Below, in pieces: positions 46,373-54,967 of a stretch of 64,000 nucleotides of DNA. How positions within the stretch are numbered: the stretch's first letter is position 1; each line of letters starts with the position of its first letter. Both the position numbers and the translations under genes were made by a program. The DNA is from Stieleria neptunia. GTDB lineage: Bacteria > Planctomycetota > Planctomycetia > Pirellulales > Pirellulaceae. The notes beneath the pieces were generated by a model. That model was not told the DNA's origin. It worked only from the letters and a program-made list of their open reading frames with translations, and ran no database searches. Where the stretch lies: positions 4,030,001-4,094,000 of the forward strand of contig NZ_CP037423.1 of the NCBI RefSeq assembly GCF_007754155.1, written 5' to 3'.

Positions 46373-48988
46373 ATGAGACGAACGATGCGACTGACGCTGC
46401 GAACGTTGCTGGCCTATTTGGATAACACGCTTGAGCCCCAGGAGGCGGAAATTCTGCGGCAAAAGGTGGAACAGAGCGGGTTCGCCACGCAACTGGTGCA
46501 ACGAATCCGCAGCTCCGTGGCCGACCCTTCGTTGTCCGCTCCCGCTCCCGATTCGGTGCACCCGATCGAGGAGCCGAACATGATGAGCAATTTCTTGGAC
46601 AGCACACTGCCGCCGGAGCAGATCGCGGAAATCGAAAAGGCGTGCCTGGAATCACTGCCACATCTTGCCGAGGCGGCCGCCTGCCATCAGATTTTGACGA
46701 TGGTGTTAGGACGACCGGCCGAGGTGTCGGATCACTTGCGTGAGCGTGTGATCGCAATGGTCGACGCCAATGGCAAGGTCGCGACGGATTTGTCGCCGTC
46801 GACGGGGTCTCTCGGAGGAACCGCGTCACCGGCGATCGCCGGCGAAATCGGGCCCCGTTATTCCGGCATCGAGCTCACCGACGACGATGACGGGGCGGTC
46901 ACACAGCCGCCGGCAGAAACACCGGATGACGTCGCCGTCGGCGCGTTTCCCGACGCATCGTCGCAACCGATCGCCGATCCCCGTGCGACACCGCCGCATG
47001 ACGTGAAACCGGTCGGAGCGGGCGACAGCGGCGTGTTCCAAGCGGCGACGAAACTGCGTGAACAGTCGCATCAATTCGCCGAGGCCGGGACCGCCTTGGA
47101 CGACGCCGAGCCGCTGGCAGGGGATCGGCCGCTGAAACAACTGGAACGTTCCGATTTCTATGACGGAGAAGTGCGAACATCGCGGGTCACGCCGTGGCTG
47201 GTGACGCTGGCGCTGGTCGCGATCTTACTGTTCGCCATCAGTAAAATCTTTACGCCGCTGCTGGGACCGCAAAAACTCGCGCAGTCCGATGCCGACGTCA
47301 GCGTTTCCGACAACGAGCCTGATGCCCCCGCGTCGGACGACGGCACCGATGAGTCGGCGAGTGGTGAGTCGGCGACTGGCGATACAGACTCAGATGCAGA
47401 CACAGACGTCGGGGCGGACGATCCCATGGCGATCGATCCGGAGATGTTGCCGGCGCCGGAACCGGTCGCCCAAGTGCCGCCCGTTCCCGGCACCGATGAC
47501 GCACCACCGGAGCCTGATTCGGCGGCTGACTTGGTCGAGGTTCCCGCAACGGTCGAGACCGCGGAGCCGATGGAGGAATCGGACGCACCGCCGTTGCCGA
47601 TCCCGCCCAATCCATCGCCCGCAGCCGTTGATTCGGATCCGTTGGCGGGAAACGCCGAGGTCGTGATGGAAGACTCCGACGCGCCCCCGCTGCCGCCCGG
47701 GATGGCGGAAGAGCGGATCGCTTCGTTACCCGATGCCAAGACGCCAGGCGATTCCGATTCCGAAACGAAATCGCCCGAAATGGACAGTGCGGATGACCCG
47801 ACCGCCGACGATGCCGCCGCGTCCGAATTGGCCCTCGCAAAACTGGTTTCCGAGAACGCGTTGGTCGCCCAGCAGCAAGGGGAATCGAACTGGACGTTAT
47901 TGGCACCCAAATCCGACGTGTCCCCCGGCAGCGTGACGGTTTGTGGCCCCGAGTATCGCGCCAGTTTTCAGCTGGCCGGGGATGAGTCGCCGACCAGCAC
48001 GCTGGTGGGGCCTACCGAAGTCCGTTGGGAATCGGGCCAGGCGACGGTGAACTTGGAGATTCGATATGGCCGGGGCACGGTTCAATTGCCCAAACCCGGA
48101 AACAGTGTTGCCATGACGGTCGGCGAGACCACGATCGTTGCCCAGACAGAAACGGGGCAGGCTGTGCTGGCATTTGAAGTCTTGCATCGTCGTGAGTTGG
48201 GGGCCGACCCGATGGTGGTCCAGAATCATCGGACCGTCGTGGTACTGACCAGCGTCGCGGGCAACGTTTCGGTCAGTGGGTACGGCAGCGCGGTAGAGGT
48301 TCCTGGCGGTTCGCAAGTCACGTTTAAACTGGGCGAATCAGATCCGGAAGAGAACTCGGTGACTCAACCGCCACAGTTGCCGTCTTGGATCGATCCCGAA
48401 GTGGACACCGGATCGCTGGAATCGGAGGCGGCCAGCGATTTGCTGGAATTGGTCCGCGGTGACGGATCCGACTCGCTGCTGTTGTCATTACGCGTTGCTT
48501 TGGGGTTTCGTCGCAACGAAGTCGCGGCGCTTGCCGGCAAGACCATGCTGGCGTTGGGAGATGCGTCGGCCTACTTCGGCGTGGATGGATTATTTAGCAA
48601 TCCGAAGCAGCGTCTCTATTGGTCGTCTCACTTGGATGCGGTCCGTCAGATGATGGACCGCAGCATTGTGGACGCCGCCGCGGTGAGGACGGCGATCGCG
48701 GGGCAGAACGCGGCGATGGACAACGCGGATGGCGACACGTTGTTTCGCCTGCTGATCGGTTACTCGCAGGATCAGTTGGAAACCGGTGGAGACGCCGAAC
48801 TGGTCGCCGATCTGGAATCGGCGTCGATGCCCGTCCGCGTCTTGGCGTCGGAACACCTGCGCGACATCAGCGGCACGACCCTGTTCTTCAAACCCGAGGA
48901 GGAAGTGGCCAGTCGTCGCGAGGAAGTGGTCAAAAAGTGGAAGGTTCGGTTGCGAAAGGAATCGATCCGATATCCGGAAACCGAATGA
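46373..48988 (+). CDS. planctomycete anti-sigma-like TM protein with acidic linker
   Basis: This 871-residue protein has an N-terminal pair of similar 60-residue segments (LAYLDNTLEPQEAEILRQKV and NFLDSTLPPEQIAEIEKACL, each with LxxYLDNxL-like and helical parts) that look like the helical N terminus of planctomycete anti-sigma proteins. One membrane helix lies at about residues 276-298 (VTPWLVTLALVAILLFAIS). A long acidic Pro/Asp/Glu linker and a C-terminal domain of about 400 residues follow, with beta-rich parts. I see no zinc site. The ATG at 46373 is used. One at 46385 is equally possible. It ends in ATGA overlapping the next gene. Confidence 0.6.
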   Translation: MRRTMRLTLRTLLAYLDNTLEPQEAEILRQKVEQSGFATQLVQRIRSSVADPSLSAPAPDSVHPIEEPNMMSNFLDSTLPPEQIAEIEKACLESLPHLAEAAACHQILTMVLGRPAEVSDHLRERVIAMVDANGKVATDLSPSTGSLGGTASPAIAGEIGPRYSGIELTDDDDGAVTQPPAETPDDVAVGAFPDASSQPIADPRATPPHDVKPVGAGDSGVFQAATKLREQSHQFAEAGTALDDAEPLAGDRPLKQLERSDFYDGEVRTSRVTPWLVTLALVAILLFAISKIFTPLLGPQKLAQSDADVSVSDNEPDAPASDDGTDESASGESATGDTDSDADTDVGADDPMAIDPEMLPAPEPVAQVPPVPGTDDAPPEPDSAADLVEVPATVETAEPMEESDAPPLPIPPNPSPAAVDSDPLAGNAEVVMEDSDAPPLPPGMAEERIASLPDAKTPGDSDSETKSPEMDSADDPTADDAAASELALAKLVSENALVAQQQGESNWTLLAPKSDVSPGSVTVCGPEYRASFQLAGDESPTSTLVGPTEVRWESGQATVNLEIRYGRGTVQLPKPGNSVAMTVGETTIVAQTETGQAVLAFEVLHRRELGADPMVVQNHRTVVVLTSVAGNVSVSGYGSAVEVPGGSQVTFKLGESDPEENSVTQPPQLPSWIDPEVDTGSLESEAASDLLELVRGDGSDSLLLSLRVALGFRRNEVAALAGKTMLALGDASAYFGVDGLFSNPKQRLYWSSHLDAVRQMMDRSIVDAAAVRTAIAGQNAAMDNADGDTLFRLLIGYSQDQLETGGDAELVADLESASMPVRVLASEHLRDISGTTLFFKPEEEVASRREEVVKKWKVRLRKESIRYPETE

Positions 48989-50406
48989 GTTCGAACGTCA
49001 AACGCGTTGCGCGGGGGCTGATCGCAGCCGTTGTCATCGTCGGACTGGTTCTGGCCGCCCGCAGTGCCATCACGCAGTGGAACCATCAAAAAAAACTGGC
49101 GCTGGAGCGGATCGCAGAAATTGAGACGGCGATTGGATCGGCGAAAACGGGGGCGCAGCGCCGACAATTGGAATCCGATCTGGCTTCGGCTCGGTCCCAG
49201 GTTCCGGAGGTGCTGAATCTCGCGTGGGGAAAGATCGGCCTGGCGGCCGTGTTCTATGGGCTCGGTCTGATTCCCGGCGGGGTGGTACTGTACGAAGGAA
49301 CACGAGTGTTGGGCTATCGCGTCCGCATCCAGGACGTCCTGTCCGCCCAAGTGGTCGGTCATTTGGGGAAATACGTGCCCGGCAAAGCGATGGTGGTGGT
49401 GATCCGGGCCGGGCGGCTGAGGGGCGTCGGGGTTCCGGTCGTCGCCGGTTCGATCGCCGTTTTTTTGGAAACGCTGACGATGATGGCAGTCGGCGCGGCG
49501 GTGGCGGGAGGATTGATTTTCTTGTTGCCGGTGCCCCGATGGATCGCCTGGTGTGCACTTTGCGGAGGCGTTCTGGCGACGCTTCCGACCTTGCCCCCGG
49601 TGTTAAAGCGATTGGTCAACAAAGTCGCCCCGAAACCGCAAACCCCGCCCGACCTCCCCCTCCCCCCGGGGACAGGCCCCGAATCGCCGGGGACAGACCC
49701 CGGATCGACGGGGACAGACCCCGGATCGACGGGGACAGACCCCGGGTCGATGGGGACAGACCCCGGATCGACGGGGACAGACCCCGGGTTGATGGGGACA
49801 GACCCCGGGTTGATGGGGACAGACCCCGGGTTGATGGGGACAGACCCCGGGTTGATGGGGACAGACCCCGGGTTGATGGGGACAGACCCCGGGTTGATGG
49901 GGACAGACCCCGGGTTGATGGGGACAGACCCCGGGTTGATGGGGACAGACTCCGGGTTGATGGGGACAGACCCCGGGTTGATGGGGGTGGGGGCCGGTTC
50001 GGGGGGGGCGGAGTCGGTGGTCGTTGCGGTTGGCCACGATTGGCGATTTTTTGTGTCTGCCTGGATCGGCCAGGGCATTGCTTGGGCCTTGATCGGTGCT
50101 TCGTTCGCCTGGTTGGTGGATAGCATTCCTGGGGAGCGGACGGTGCATTCCGCCTTATTGCTCTACGCCGCCTCAGTCGCCTCGATTGCGTTGGCGATGG
50201 TGGTCGGGTTCGCGTCGTTGCTGCCAGGCGGTGCGGGGGTTCGCGAGTTGACGCTGGCGGTGGTTTTGGCGCCGGTGATCGGGGGATCTCACGCCCTGTT
50301 GGCTGCGATTTTGGCTCGATTGCTGTTTATCGGGGTGGAATTGCTGGCCGTGGCCGCGGTGGCATTGCTGGGGCGGCTGGGAGAGCGCAAGCTTGGGCAC
50401 GAATGA
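48985..50406 (+). CDS. UPF0104/lysylphosphatidylglycerol synthetase-like membrane protein with minisatellite
   Basis: This 473-residue integral membrane protein of the UPF0104 (LPG synthase TM region-like) family has helices including RGLIAAVVIVGLVLAARSA, IGLAAVFYGLGLIPGGVVLY, VVAGSIAVFLETLTMMAVGA, WIAWCALCGGVLATLPTL and, after the repeat, FFVSAWIGQGIAWALIGASF, LLLYAASVASIALAMVVGFA and LTLAVVLAPVIGGSHALLAA. GHLGKYVPGKAMVVVIRAGR is a family-like loop. Residues about 228-332 are an expanded (GTDPGLM)n repeat in a loop between helices. Start ATG 48985 overlaps the previous stop. Lipid flipping is the family role, not shown here. Confidence 0.75.
   Translation: MSSNVKRVARGLIAAVVIVGLVLAARSAITQWNHQKKLALERIAEIETAIGSAKTGAQRRQLESDLASARSQVPEVLNLAWGKIGLAAVFYGLGLIPGGVVLYEGTRVLGYRVRIQDVLSAQVVGHLGKYVPGKAMVVVIRAGRLRGVGVPVVAGSIAVFLETLTMMAVGAAVAGGLIFLLPVPRWIAWCALCGGVLATLPTLPPVLKRLVNKVAPKPQTPPDLPLPPGTGPESPGTDPGSTGTDPGSTGTDPGSMGTDPGSTGTDPGLMGTDPGLMGTDPGLMGTDPGLMGTDPGLMGTDPGLMGTDPGLMGTDPGLMGTDSGLMGTDPGLMGVGAGSGGAESVVVAVGHDWRFFVSAWIGQGIAWALIGASFAWLVDSIPGERTVHSALLLYAASVASIALAMVVGFASLLPGGAGVRELTLAVVLAPVIGGSHALLAAILARLLFIGVELLAVAAVALLGRLGERKLGHE
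49668..49982. repeat. 15-copy 21-bp minisatellite, in frame
   Basis: Fifteen 21-bp units (consensus GGGGACAGACCCCGGGTTGA plus T) run from 49668 to 49982. The first four or five units carry variants (GAATCGCC, GGATCGAC) and later ones are nearly identical, so expansion was recent. Each unit encodes GTDPGLM (or GTDPGST/GTDPGSM). GGGGACAGACCCC is itself a small palindrome with 4-bp arms. The 21-bp period keeps the frame open. Confidence 0.95.
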
Positions 50407-50508
50407 GCGAAACCTGGACTGCTAGGGCGGGTTTCAACGTGATAGACTAGAATGCTCGATTTCAGGCATTGATGCCGATTCTTCCTTTCTCATAGCGTCC
50501 CCGATCGT

Positions 50509-51165
50509 TTGGCTGTTAGTGATTCCACCGCACTGCGTTACCAGCAATCGGACCCCGACGTCCGGTTGATGATTCGTGTCAGAAACGACGACGCCGCCGC
50601 GTTTGAGGAGTTGCTACGAAAGTATCAGCCTCGGCTGGTCCGTTTGATGCGAACGATCGGTCCCAAACCGGATCTGGCGGAGGATTTGGCGCAGGAGACG
50701 TTCATGCGTGTCTTCCGGGCGCGGCATAGCTATGAGCCCGGCGCCAAGTTTTCGACCTGGTTGTTCACGATCGCGGCCAATGTGGCGCGAAACGCGACGC
50801 GCAGTCAGGGGCGGCGTCAGGAGGTCAACGAGGTCGACGCACCGGTGACCTCCGACGGCTCCCAGGCGGTCGGCATTCTGGCCGCCACCGCGTTGGACGC
50901 CAGTTCGCTGATGCCTGGTCGATTGGTCGAGGGCAGCGAACGCGGCGCGATCGTCCGGCAGGCGGTCGAAGCCCTGGGGGAGCGACAGCGGACGGCGTTG
51001 ATGCTGTCGCGTTTTGAGAATCTGAGTTACGCCGAAATCGCTGAAACGATGGGACTGACCACCAAGGCGGTCAAATCGTTACTCAGTCGAGCACGAGTCA
51101 ACTTGCGCGAAATCTTGCAGCCGTATATCGAGGCGGGGGTGATCCCGAGCGAGGTGGAACCATGA
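50509..51165 (+). CDS. ECF RNA polymerase sigma factor
   Basis: This 218-residue ECF sigma factor begins at TTG. Region 2 is in FEELLRKYQPRLVRLMRTIG, LAEDLAQETFMRVFRARHSY and FSTWLFTIAANVARNATRS, the last being a typical melting and -10 segment. Region 4 is in AVEALGERQRTALMLSRFENLSYAEIAETMGLTTKAVKSLLSRARVNLREIL. It resembles the common RpoE-type group. It is translationally coupled to the next gene (overlap of 4 bp, 51162-51165), whose product has an anti-sigma layout. It starts 102 bp after the UPF0104-like gene. Confidence 0.9.
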   Translation: MAVSDSTALRYQQSDPDVRLMIRVRNDDAAAFEELLRKYQPRLVRLMRTIGPKPDLAEDLAQETFMRVFRARHSYEPGAKFSTWLFTIAANVARNATRSQGRRQEVNEVDAPVTSDGSQAVGILAATALDASSLMPGRLVEGSERGAIVRQAVEALGERQRTALMLSRFENLSYAEIAETMGLTTKAVKSLLSRARVNLREILQPYIEAGVIPSEVEP

Positions 51166-52712
51166 GCGAAAGTGTCTTGCTAACCGATGACGAACCGGTC
51201 GATCCCGACGATGAATTGTTGGTCGCCTATTTGGATGACGAACTGGACGACGCCGAGCGGAAGGCCGTCGAGAAGCGGCTGGTCGCGGAGACCGAGTTTC
51301 AGCGGCGACTGCAAACGCTACAAACCGGATGGGAGTGGCTGGACGAATTACCCTCGGAGTCCAACAACGAAAAACTGGTTGAATCGACCATCGAGCTACT
51401 GGTCGCCGACATCATTCCGGAAAAGCAATCGGAAGCCGGTTGGGTGAGCCAGCATTGGAGACACCTAGTCTTCGTCGCCTTGCTTGTCGCCGGATTTGCC
51501 GCCGGCGCCATCGGCGTCTCGATCGCCAATCGGATCGCACTGAGCAATGACCTGGCAGAGCTGGCGATCGCCGAGGACCACGAAGCCTACAAGTTGGGCG
51601 ACAATTTTTCGTTCTTTTATCAGCTCGCGTACAATCCCCGCTGGCAAAACATGATCGAAACGATGGAGCAGGTCGGCCAGCGAGAAATGGCTCCGGCCAG
51701 TGTGGTCGCTTCGATTCCATTACAAGACCGCGACGCCGCGCTACAGTCGTTGCCCACCGAGACGCGCGAGAAGCTGGTCGTCCGCTGGGAGGCCTATCGC
51801 GGATACAGCGAAGAAACCAAGCAGGAGCTGAGGCGGATCGCCAACGAAGTCCGCAACGCCAAGGACAGTGAAAAACTGTTGCAGACCATGAAAGCCGCAT
51901 CGGTCTGGATCGAAAGCGTCGGCGAAGAACTGCGTGATGATCTGCAAAGCACAGACGAAGCCGTCCGCCAAAATGCGATTGATTTGGCCATCGATATCAC
52001 GATGAACGATCTGGCGCGCGATTCCGGAAAACTGATCAGCGAAGAAACTTCGGATCGGATCTACTTGTGGTTGCAACTGTTGTTGAAGGAACGGCTGGAG
52101 CAGATCCCCGATTTGGCCGCCGGAATCGAACGCGGCAAAGCCATGCTCCAGGAGCAGGGACGCGACGATCAATGGGCCGAGTACTTCATGCTTCGCGCGA
52201 TGGTTGACGACCGCGATTGGCGAGGCCGTGGCTCTGGATCTTCCGCATTCGGAGGCGGATTGCGAATGGGTTTGGGCGGAGGCGGGCCGAGAGGCCCAGG
52301 CGGTGGAGGCCCAGGTAACGGTCGACCGGCACCTGCTGCCGCGGATGCTTCGGGCGGCGGAGATCAACGTGACCCGGGGCGACGCCCCCCGCCACCGCGG
52401 ATCCCTCCCGTCACCGACCGCGAATACCAGGATCTCAAGGCGTTACTGGATGACCAGGCCCGCGAGGATCTGAGCGCGTTGACAAGCCTGTCGACCGAGC
52501 TTGCCGGTGACGTGGTTGCGGTCAACGATACGCTGCGGACCTGGACCCTCGAATCGCTACGCCGAAACTCGCCGGCATTCCAAGCCGATGAATCGACTCC
52601 GCTGGACCGCTACCGCGCGCGCGAAGAGCCCGACGTGCTGGATCTGCTTCCGCCGGAGGAAATCATGAAGGCGATTTATTACCGTCCCGATCGTCGCAGG
52701 GGCCGACGGTAA
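51162..52712 (+). CDS. anti-sigma factor-like protein, cognate of the upstream ECF sigma
   Basis: This 516-residue protein has a short acidic N-terminal cytoplasmic part with LVAYLDDELDDAERKAVEKRL, a pattern common in anti-sigma anchors. One membrane helix follows at about residues 103-125 (HLVFVALLVAGFAAGAIGVS). The extracytoplasmic half is helical, then Gly-rich (GLGGGGPRGPGGGGPGNG near residue 375) and Pro-rich, then ends with a short helical region. There is no HxxxCxxC zinc motif, so it is not the classical ZAS type. The 4-bp overlap with the ECF gene makes a cognate sigma/anti-sigma pair likely. The stop (52710-52712) lies next to the 22-bp array. Confidence 0.75.
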   Translation: MSESVLLTDDEPVDPDDELLVAYLDDELDDAERKAVEKRLVAETEFQRRLQTLQTGWEWLDELPSESNNEKLVESTIELLVADIIPEKQSEAGWVSQHWRHLVFVALLVAGFAAGAIGVSIANRIALSNDLAELAIAEDHEAYKLGDNFSFFYQLAYNPRWQNMIETMEQVGQREMAPASVVASIPLQDRDAALQSLPTETREKLVVRWEAYRGYSEETKQELRRIANEVRNAKDSEKLLQTMKAASVWIESVGEELRDDLQSTDEAVRQNAIDLAIDITMNDLARDSGKLISEETSDRIYLWLQLLLKERLEQIPDLAAGIERGKAMLQEQGRDDQWAEYFMLRAMVDDRDWRGRGSGSSAFGGGLRMGLGGGGPRGPGGGGPGNGRPAPAAADASGGGDQRDPGRRPPPPRIPPVTDREYQDLKALLDDQAREDLSALTSLSTELAGDVVAVNDTLRTWTLESLRRNSPAFQADESTPLDRYRAREEPDVLDLLPPEEIMKAIYYRPDRRRGRR

Positions 52713-52818
52713 AAATGCCCTACGCGCAGTTTAGAAATGCGCTAGGCGCAGTTTCGAAATGCGCTAGGCGCAGTTTCGAAATGCGCTAGGCGCAGTTTCG
52801 AAATGCGCTAGGCGCACT
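52713..52818. repeat. 22-bp x5 hairpin array between convergent genes
   Basis: Units of 22 bp (consensus AAATGCGCTAGGCGCAGTTT plus CG) start at 52713, 52735, 52757, 52779 and 52801 (last partial). Each unit is palindromic (GAAA, TGCGC, TAG, GCGCA, TTTC). The array starts directly after the anti-sigma stop, and the last unit supplies the TAG of the zinc-finger gene on the other strand. It may serve as a bidirectional terminator. Confidence 0.85.
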
Positions 52819-53149
52819 TGATGCATGTCGTTGCGAACGGCAGGATCTCCAGCCGGGCCGGATCGATGTGGGTCCCGCAGCGGGCACAGATGCCGTAGCT
52901 CCCCTGTTCGATCGCGTGCAAGGCCTCTTTGATTTGATTGATCTCACGCATCGTGACGTTCCCCAGCCCGGCGAGCACTTCATCTTCTTCTTGCTCGGTC
53001 GCCCGTTCCTCCCAATCTTCGTTGACCGCTTCGCTCAGGTCGGTGTCAATTCCCTCGACGCGCGTCACCAGTTTGTCGAGCTTCGCCTGCAACTCGGCAC
53101 GGACGGCGGAGTAGTCGGGAGTCGGTTGTTCGGATTCAGTGGTCATCAC
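52808..53149 (-). CDS. DksA/TraR-type C4 zinc finger protein
   Basis: This is a 113-residue protein of the DksA/TraR family. An N-terminal helical part (YSAVRAELQAKLDKLVTRVE, then EQEEDEVLAGLGNVTMREINQIKEALHAIE) is followed by the C4 finger YGICARCGTHIDPARLEILPFATTCIKCA, two CxxC pairs spaced about 17 residues apart. Such proteins bind the secondary channel of RNA polymerase. The acidic tip of DksA coiled coil is not evident, so it may be a TraR/YocK-like variant. The last Cys is two residues from the end, and the TAG is part of the 22-bp hairpin array (52713-52818). The start at 53149 is preferred. Confidence 0.85.
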   Translation of the reverse strand: MMTTESEQPTPDYSAVRAELQAKLDKLVTRVEGIDTDLSEAVNEDWEERATEQEEDEVLAGLGNVTMREINQIKEALHAIEQGSYGICARCGTHIDPARLEILPFATTCIKCA

Positions 53150-53251
53150 GTTCCTTGGAGAATGTCGAGATCAGCCTGGCAAACGAGACCACCAACATAG
53201 AACAAACGCCCCCCCACGTCGATTCCACCGGCCCGATCCGCCCTGGGGGGC

Positions 53252-53381
53252 AACGCTGTGAAGTATTTTTTAGCGGAAGGGCGCGAGCCCTCCGGTGTTG
53301 TGGCAGAGAGGAAGAACCGGAGGGCTCGCGCCCTGCCGCTAAAACCTCAAGAAGCACATCGGGAAAATGCTTCACCGCGGT
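53252..53381. mobile_element. 130-bp palindromic repeat element, copy B (inverted)
   Basis: The same 130-bp span as copies A and C is present, but the asymmetric 25-nt spacer (CTCAAGAAGCACATCGGGAA) is on the right, so the copy is in opposite orientation. The core AGGGCGCGAGCCCTCCGG and its complement are intact. The right end (TTCACCGCGGT) has diverged. The rest of the 53150-53414 gap carries no gene. Confidence 0.8.
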
Positions 53382-53414
53382 GGCCTCGCATCGCCATTGA
53401 GTTGGCGGCGCCGT

Positions 53415-54143
53415 TCAGTTGGTGCTGAACGGAGGCGGAAATGGCAACCGTGATTTTGCCGCGCCGCCGCCGGACTGGTGATCCGCAGACGGCAGCTGGA
53501 CGGCACCACTGGCCAGGAAGTCGATCAGCAACTGGGCGCGATCGTCGACGTTTTGTTCGGCCAGCAATCGCAATTTCATTGCCACCGACAGCGGCAGGGT
53601 GTGCGAGATGATGTCCGTGATCGGCCCCAGCCCCATCGATCCGGCCAACAATTCACTGAGCCCCTGTTGGACACTCTGGCTGGCCGGAATCACTTCACCA
53701 AACGCCGCCAGCAAATCGGCCCGGAGCTGGCTGCGGTCGCTCATCCCCGATGGCGGATAGAGATCGTCCAACACGTTGATCTTGGCGATTCGAAAACAAC
53801 GCCCCGCATCGACTTCGGCGGTCACCTGGGCCCGTTTGATTCCGACCAGCAAGATGTTGTGCCGGTCGTCATCGCGTTCAACGTGGGAGACGATTTTTCC
53901 GATGCAAACCGTCGGGTCGATGGGTGGATCCCCCTTGTCGGTCGGTTGCGTCTCGGTCAGCGTCGCCATCGCGATCAGCTCGTCACTTTCAAGTGCCTCG
54001 GCGAGCATCTCGCAGTACCGGGGTTCGAAGATGTGCAGCGGTTGCATGGCGTGCGGAAACAGAACCAGCGAAGGCAACGGGAACAAGCGGACCTGACCGT
54101 CAAAGTCGTCCGGCAAGCGAGTCAAGTCGTCCAAGTCACCCAT
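53415..54143 (-). CDS. LON N-terminal (substrate-binding) domain protein
   Basis: This 242-residue protein consists of a Lon-protease N-terminal domain without the ATPase and protease. It begins MGDLDDLTRLPDDFDGQVRLFPLPSLVLFPHAMQPLHIFEPRYCEMLAEALESDELIAMATL, where LFPLPSLVLFPHAMQPLHIFEPRY is the family hallmark. KIVSHVERDDDRHNILLVGIKRAQVTAEVD follows. The C-terminal part is a helical region (LRADLLAAFGEVIP, LSVAMKLRLLAEQNVDDRAQLLIDFL). Standalone LON-domain proteins are known and their role is unclear. The ATG at 54143 is preferred to one 48 bp upstream because that would overlap the BI-1 gene. It lies 5 bp after it on the same strand. Confidence 0.85.
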   Translation of the reverse strand: MGDLDDLTRLPDDFDGQVRLFPLPSLVLFPHAMQPLHIFEPRYCEMLAEALESDELIAMATLTETQPTDKGDPPIDPTVCIGKIVSHVERDDDRHNILLVGIKRAQVTAEVDAGRCFRIAKINVLDDLYPPSGMSDRSQLRADLLAAFGEVIPASQSVQQGLSELLAGSMGLGPITDIISHTLPLSVAMKLRLLAEQNVDDRAQLLIDFLASGAVQLPSADHQSGGGAAKSRLPFPPPFSTN

Positions 54144-54148
54144 CAATT

Positions 54149-54874
54149 TCACTCTTCGGCGAACGCCATCAAGATCCGCAACACGTACCAAAACAACAGC
54201 ACGACGGACGCGAAGAGCGCAAGCGATGCCGCGACGTGCTGGTCGGTGCGGTAATGGTGCAGCACGTTCGAAGTGTCATACAGGATATACCCCGAGGCAA
54301 GGGCGACCATCGCGACGCTGAACCAGAGCCCGAGCGAAAACCCCATCAAGACGCCCGCGAAGATCGCTCCCATCGCGGCGAATCCGCCCAACGCCAGGAA
54401 TTTGCCCCAGCCACTGAAATCGGCACCGGTGATGAACACAAACGCGGTCAGCCCCCCGAACACCACCAGCGTGACCGCCGCCGCCATCAGCGGAGTCTTG
54501 GGGTCGACAAACGTGATCGCCACGTACAGCAGCGGAAACAGCAGCGCCGCCTCGGCCACCACGTACAAGCTCAGCCCTGCATACTGCATCGCCGGTGAGG
54601 CCCCGTTGCTGGCCCAGGACCGGGCCAGCCAACCGATCCCCATGAACAGGACCAACGCGATCAGCCACGTCCAGGGCGAAACGCCTTGAACCAGCTGCAT
54701 CATCTTGGCTTGCGGGACGACGGTGAAAATCACCGCCTCGATTCCGATCAATGCCAAAATGGCGCCGAACAGGTGGGTGTAGGTTCGTCGAATGAATCCT
54801 GCGCGAGCCGACTCGTCGGCAAACGCGGCTGGTACGCCGACATCGGTCACGGAATAGGGATTCACATTGCTCAT
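54149..54874 (-). CDS. Bax inhibitor-1/YccA family membrane protein
   Basis: This is a 241-residue integral membrane protein of the BI-1 (YccA/YbhL) family with about seven helices. It has the N-terminal AFADESARAGFIRRTYTHLFGA stretch (charged residues before helix 1), MMQLVQGVSPWTWLIALVLFMGIG, and internal helices FPLLYVAITFVDPKTPLMAAAVTLV, TAFVFITGADFSGWGKFLALGGFAAMGAIFAGVLMG and YILYDTSNVLHHYRTDQHVAASLALFASVVLLFWYVL, the last carrying the family His/Tyr segment near the end. YccA modulates FtsH in E. coli. That link here is only an inference given the ftsH gene elsewhere in the window. The gene for the LON-domain protein follows 5 bp downstream. Confidence 0.9.
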   Translation of the reverse strand: MSNVNPYSVTDVGVPAAFADESARAGFIRRTYTHLFGAILALIGIEAVIFTVVPQAKMMQLVQGVSPWTWLIALVLFMGIGWLARSWASNGASPAMQYAGLSLYVVAEAALLFPLLYVAITFVDPKTPLMAAAVTLVVFGGLTAFVFITGADFSGWGKFLALGGFAAMGAIFAGVLMGFSLGLWFSVAMVALASGYILYDTSNVLHHYRTDQHVAASLALFASVVLLFWYVLRILMAFAEE

Positions 54875-54967
54875 TGAAACATCTCACTGTTTAGAAAATT
54901 GCATGCAGCCCGGGGCATCATTTTAGGCACCATACCAAATGCAAGTCGGGGGCTGCACGTATCGCTA

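Noticed and set aside
49668..49982. A CRISPR array
   Set aside because: The 21-bp units are contiguous with no spacers and keep an open reading frame.
52713..52818. A CRISPR array
   Set aside because: The 22-bp units abut directly, with no unique spacers, and are palindromic hairpins between converging genes.
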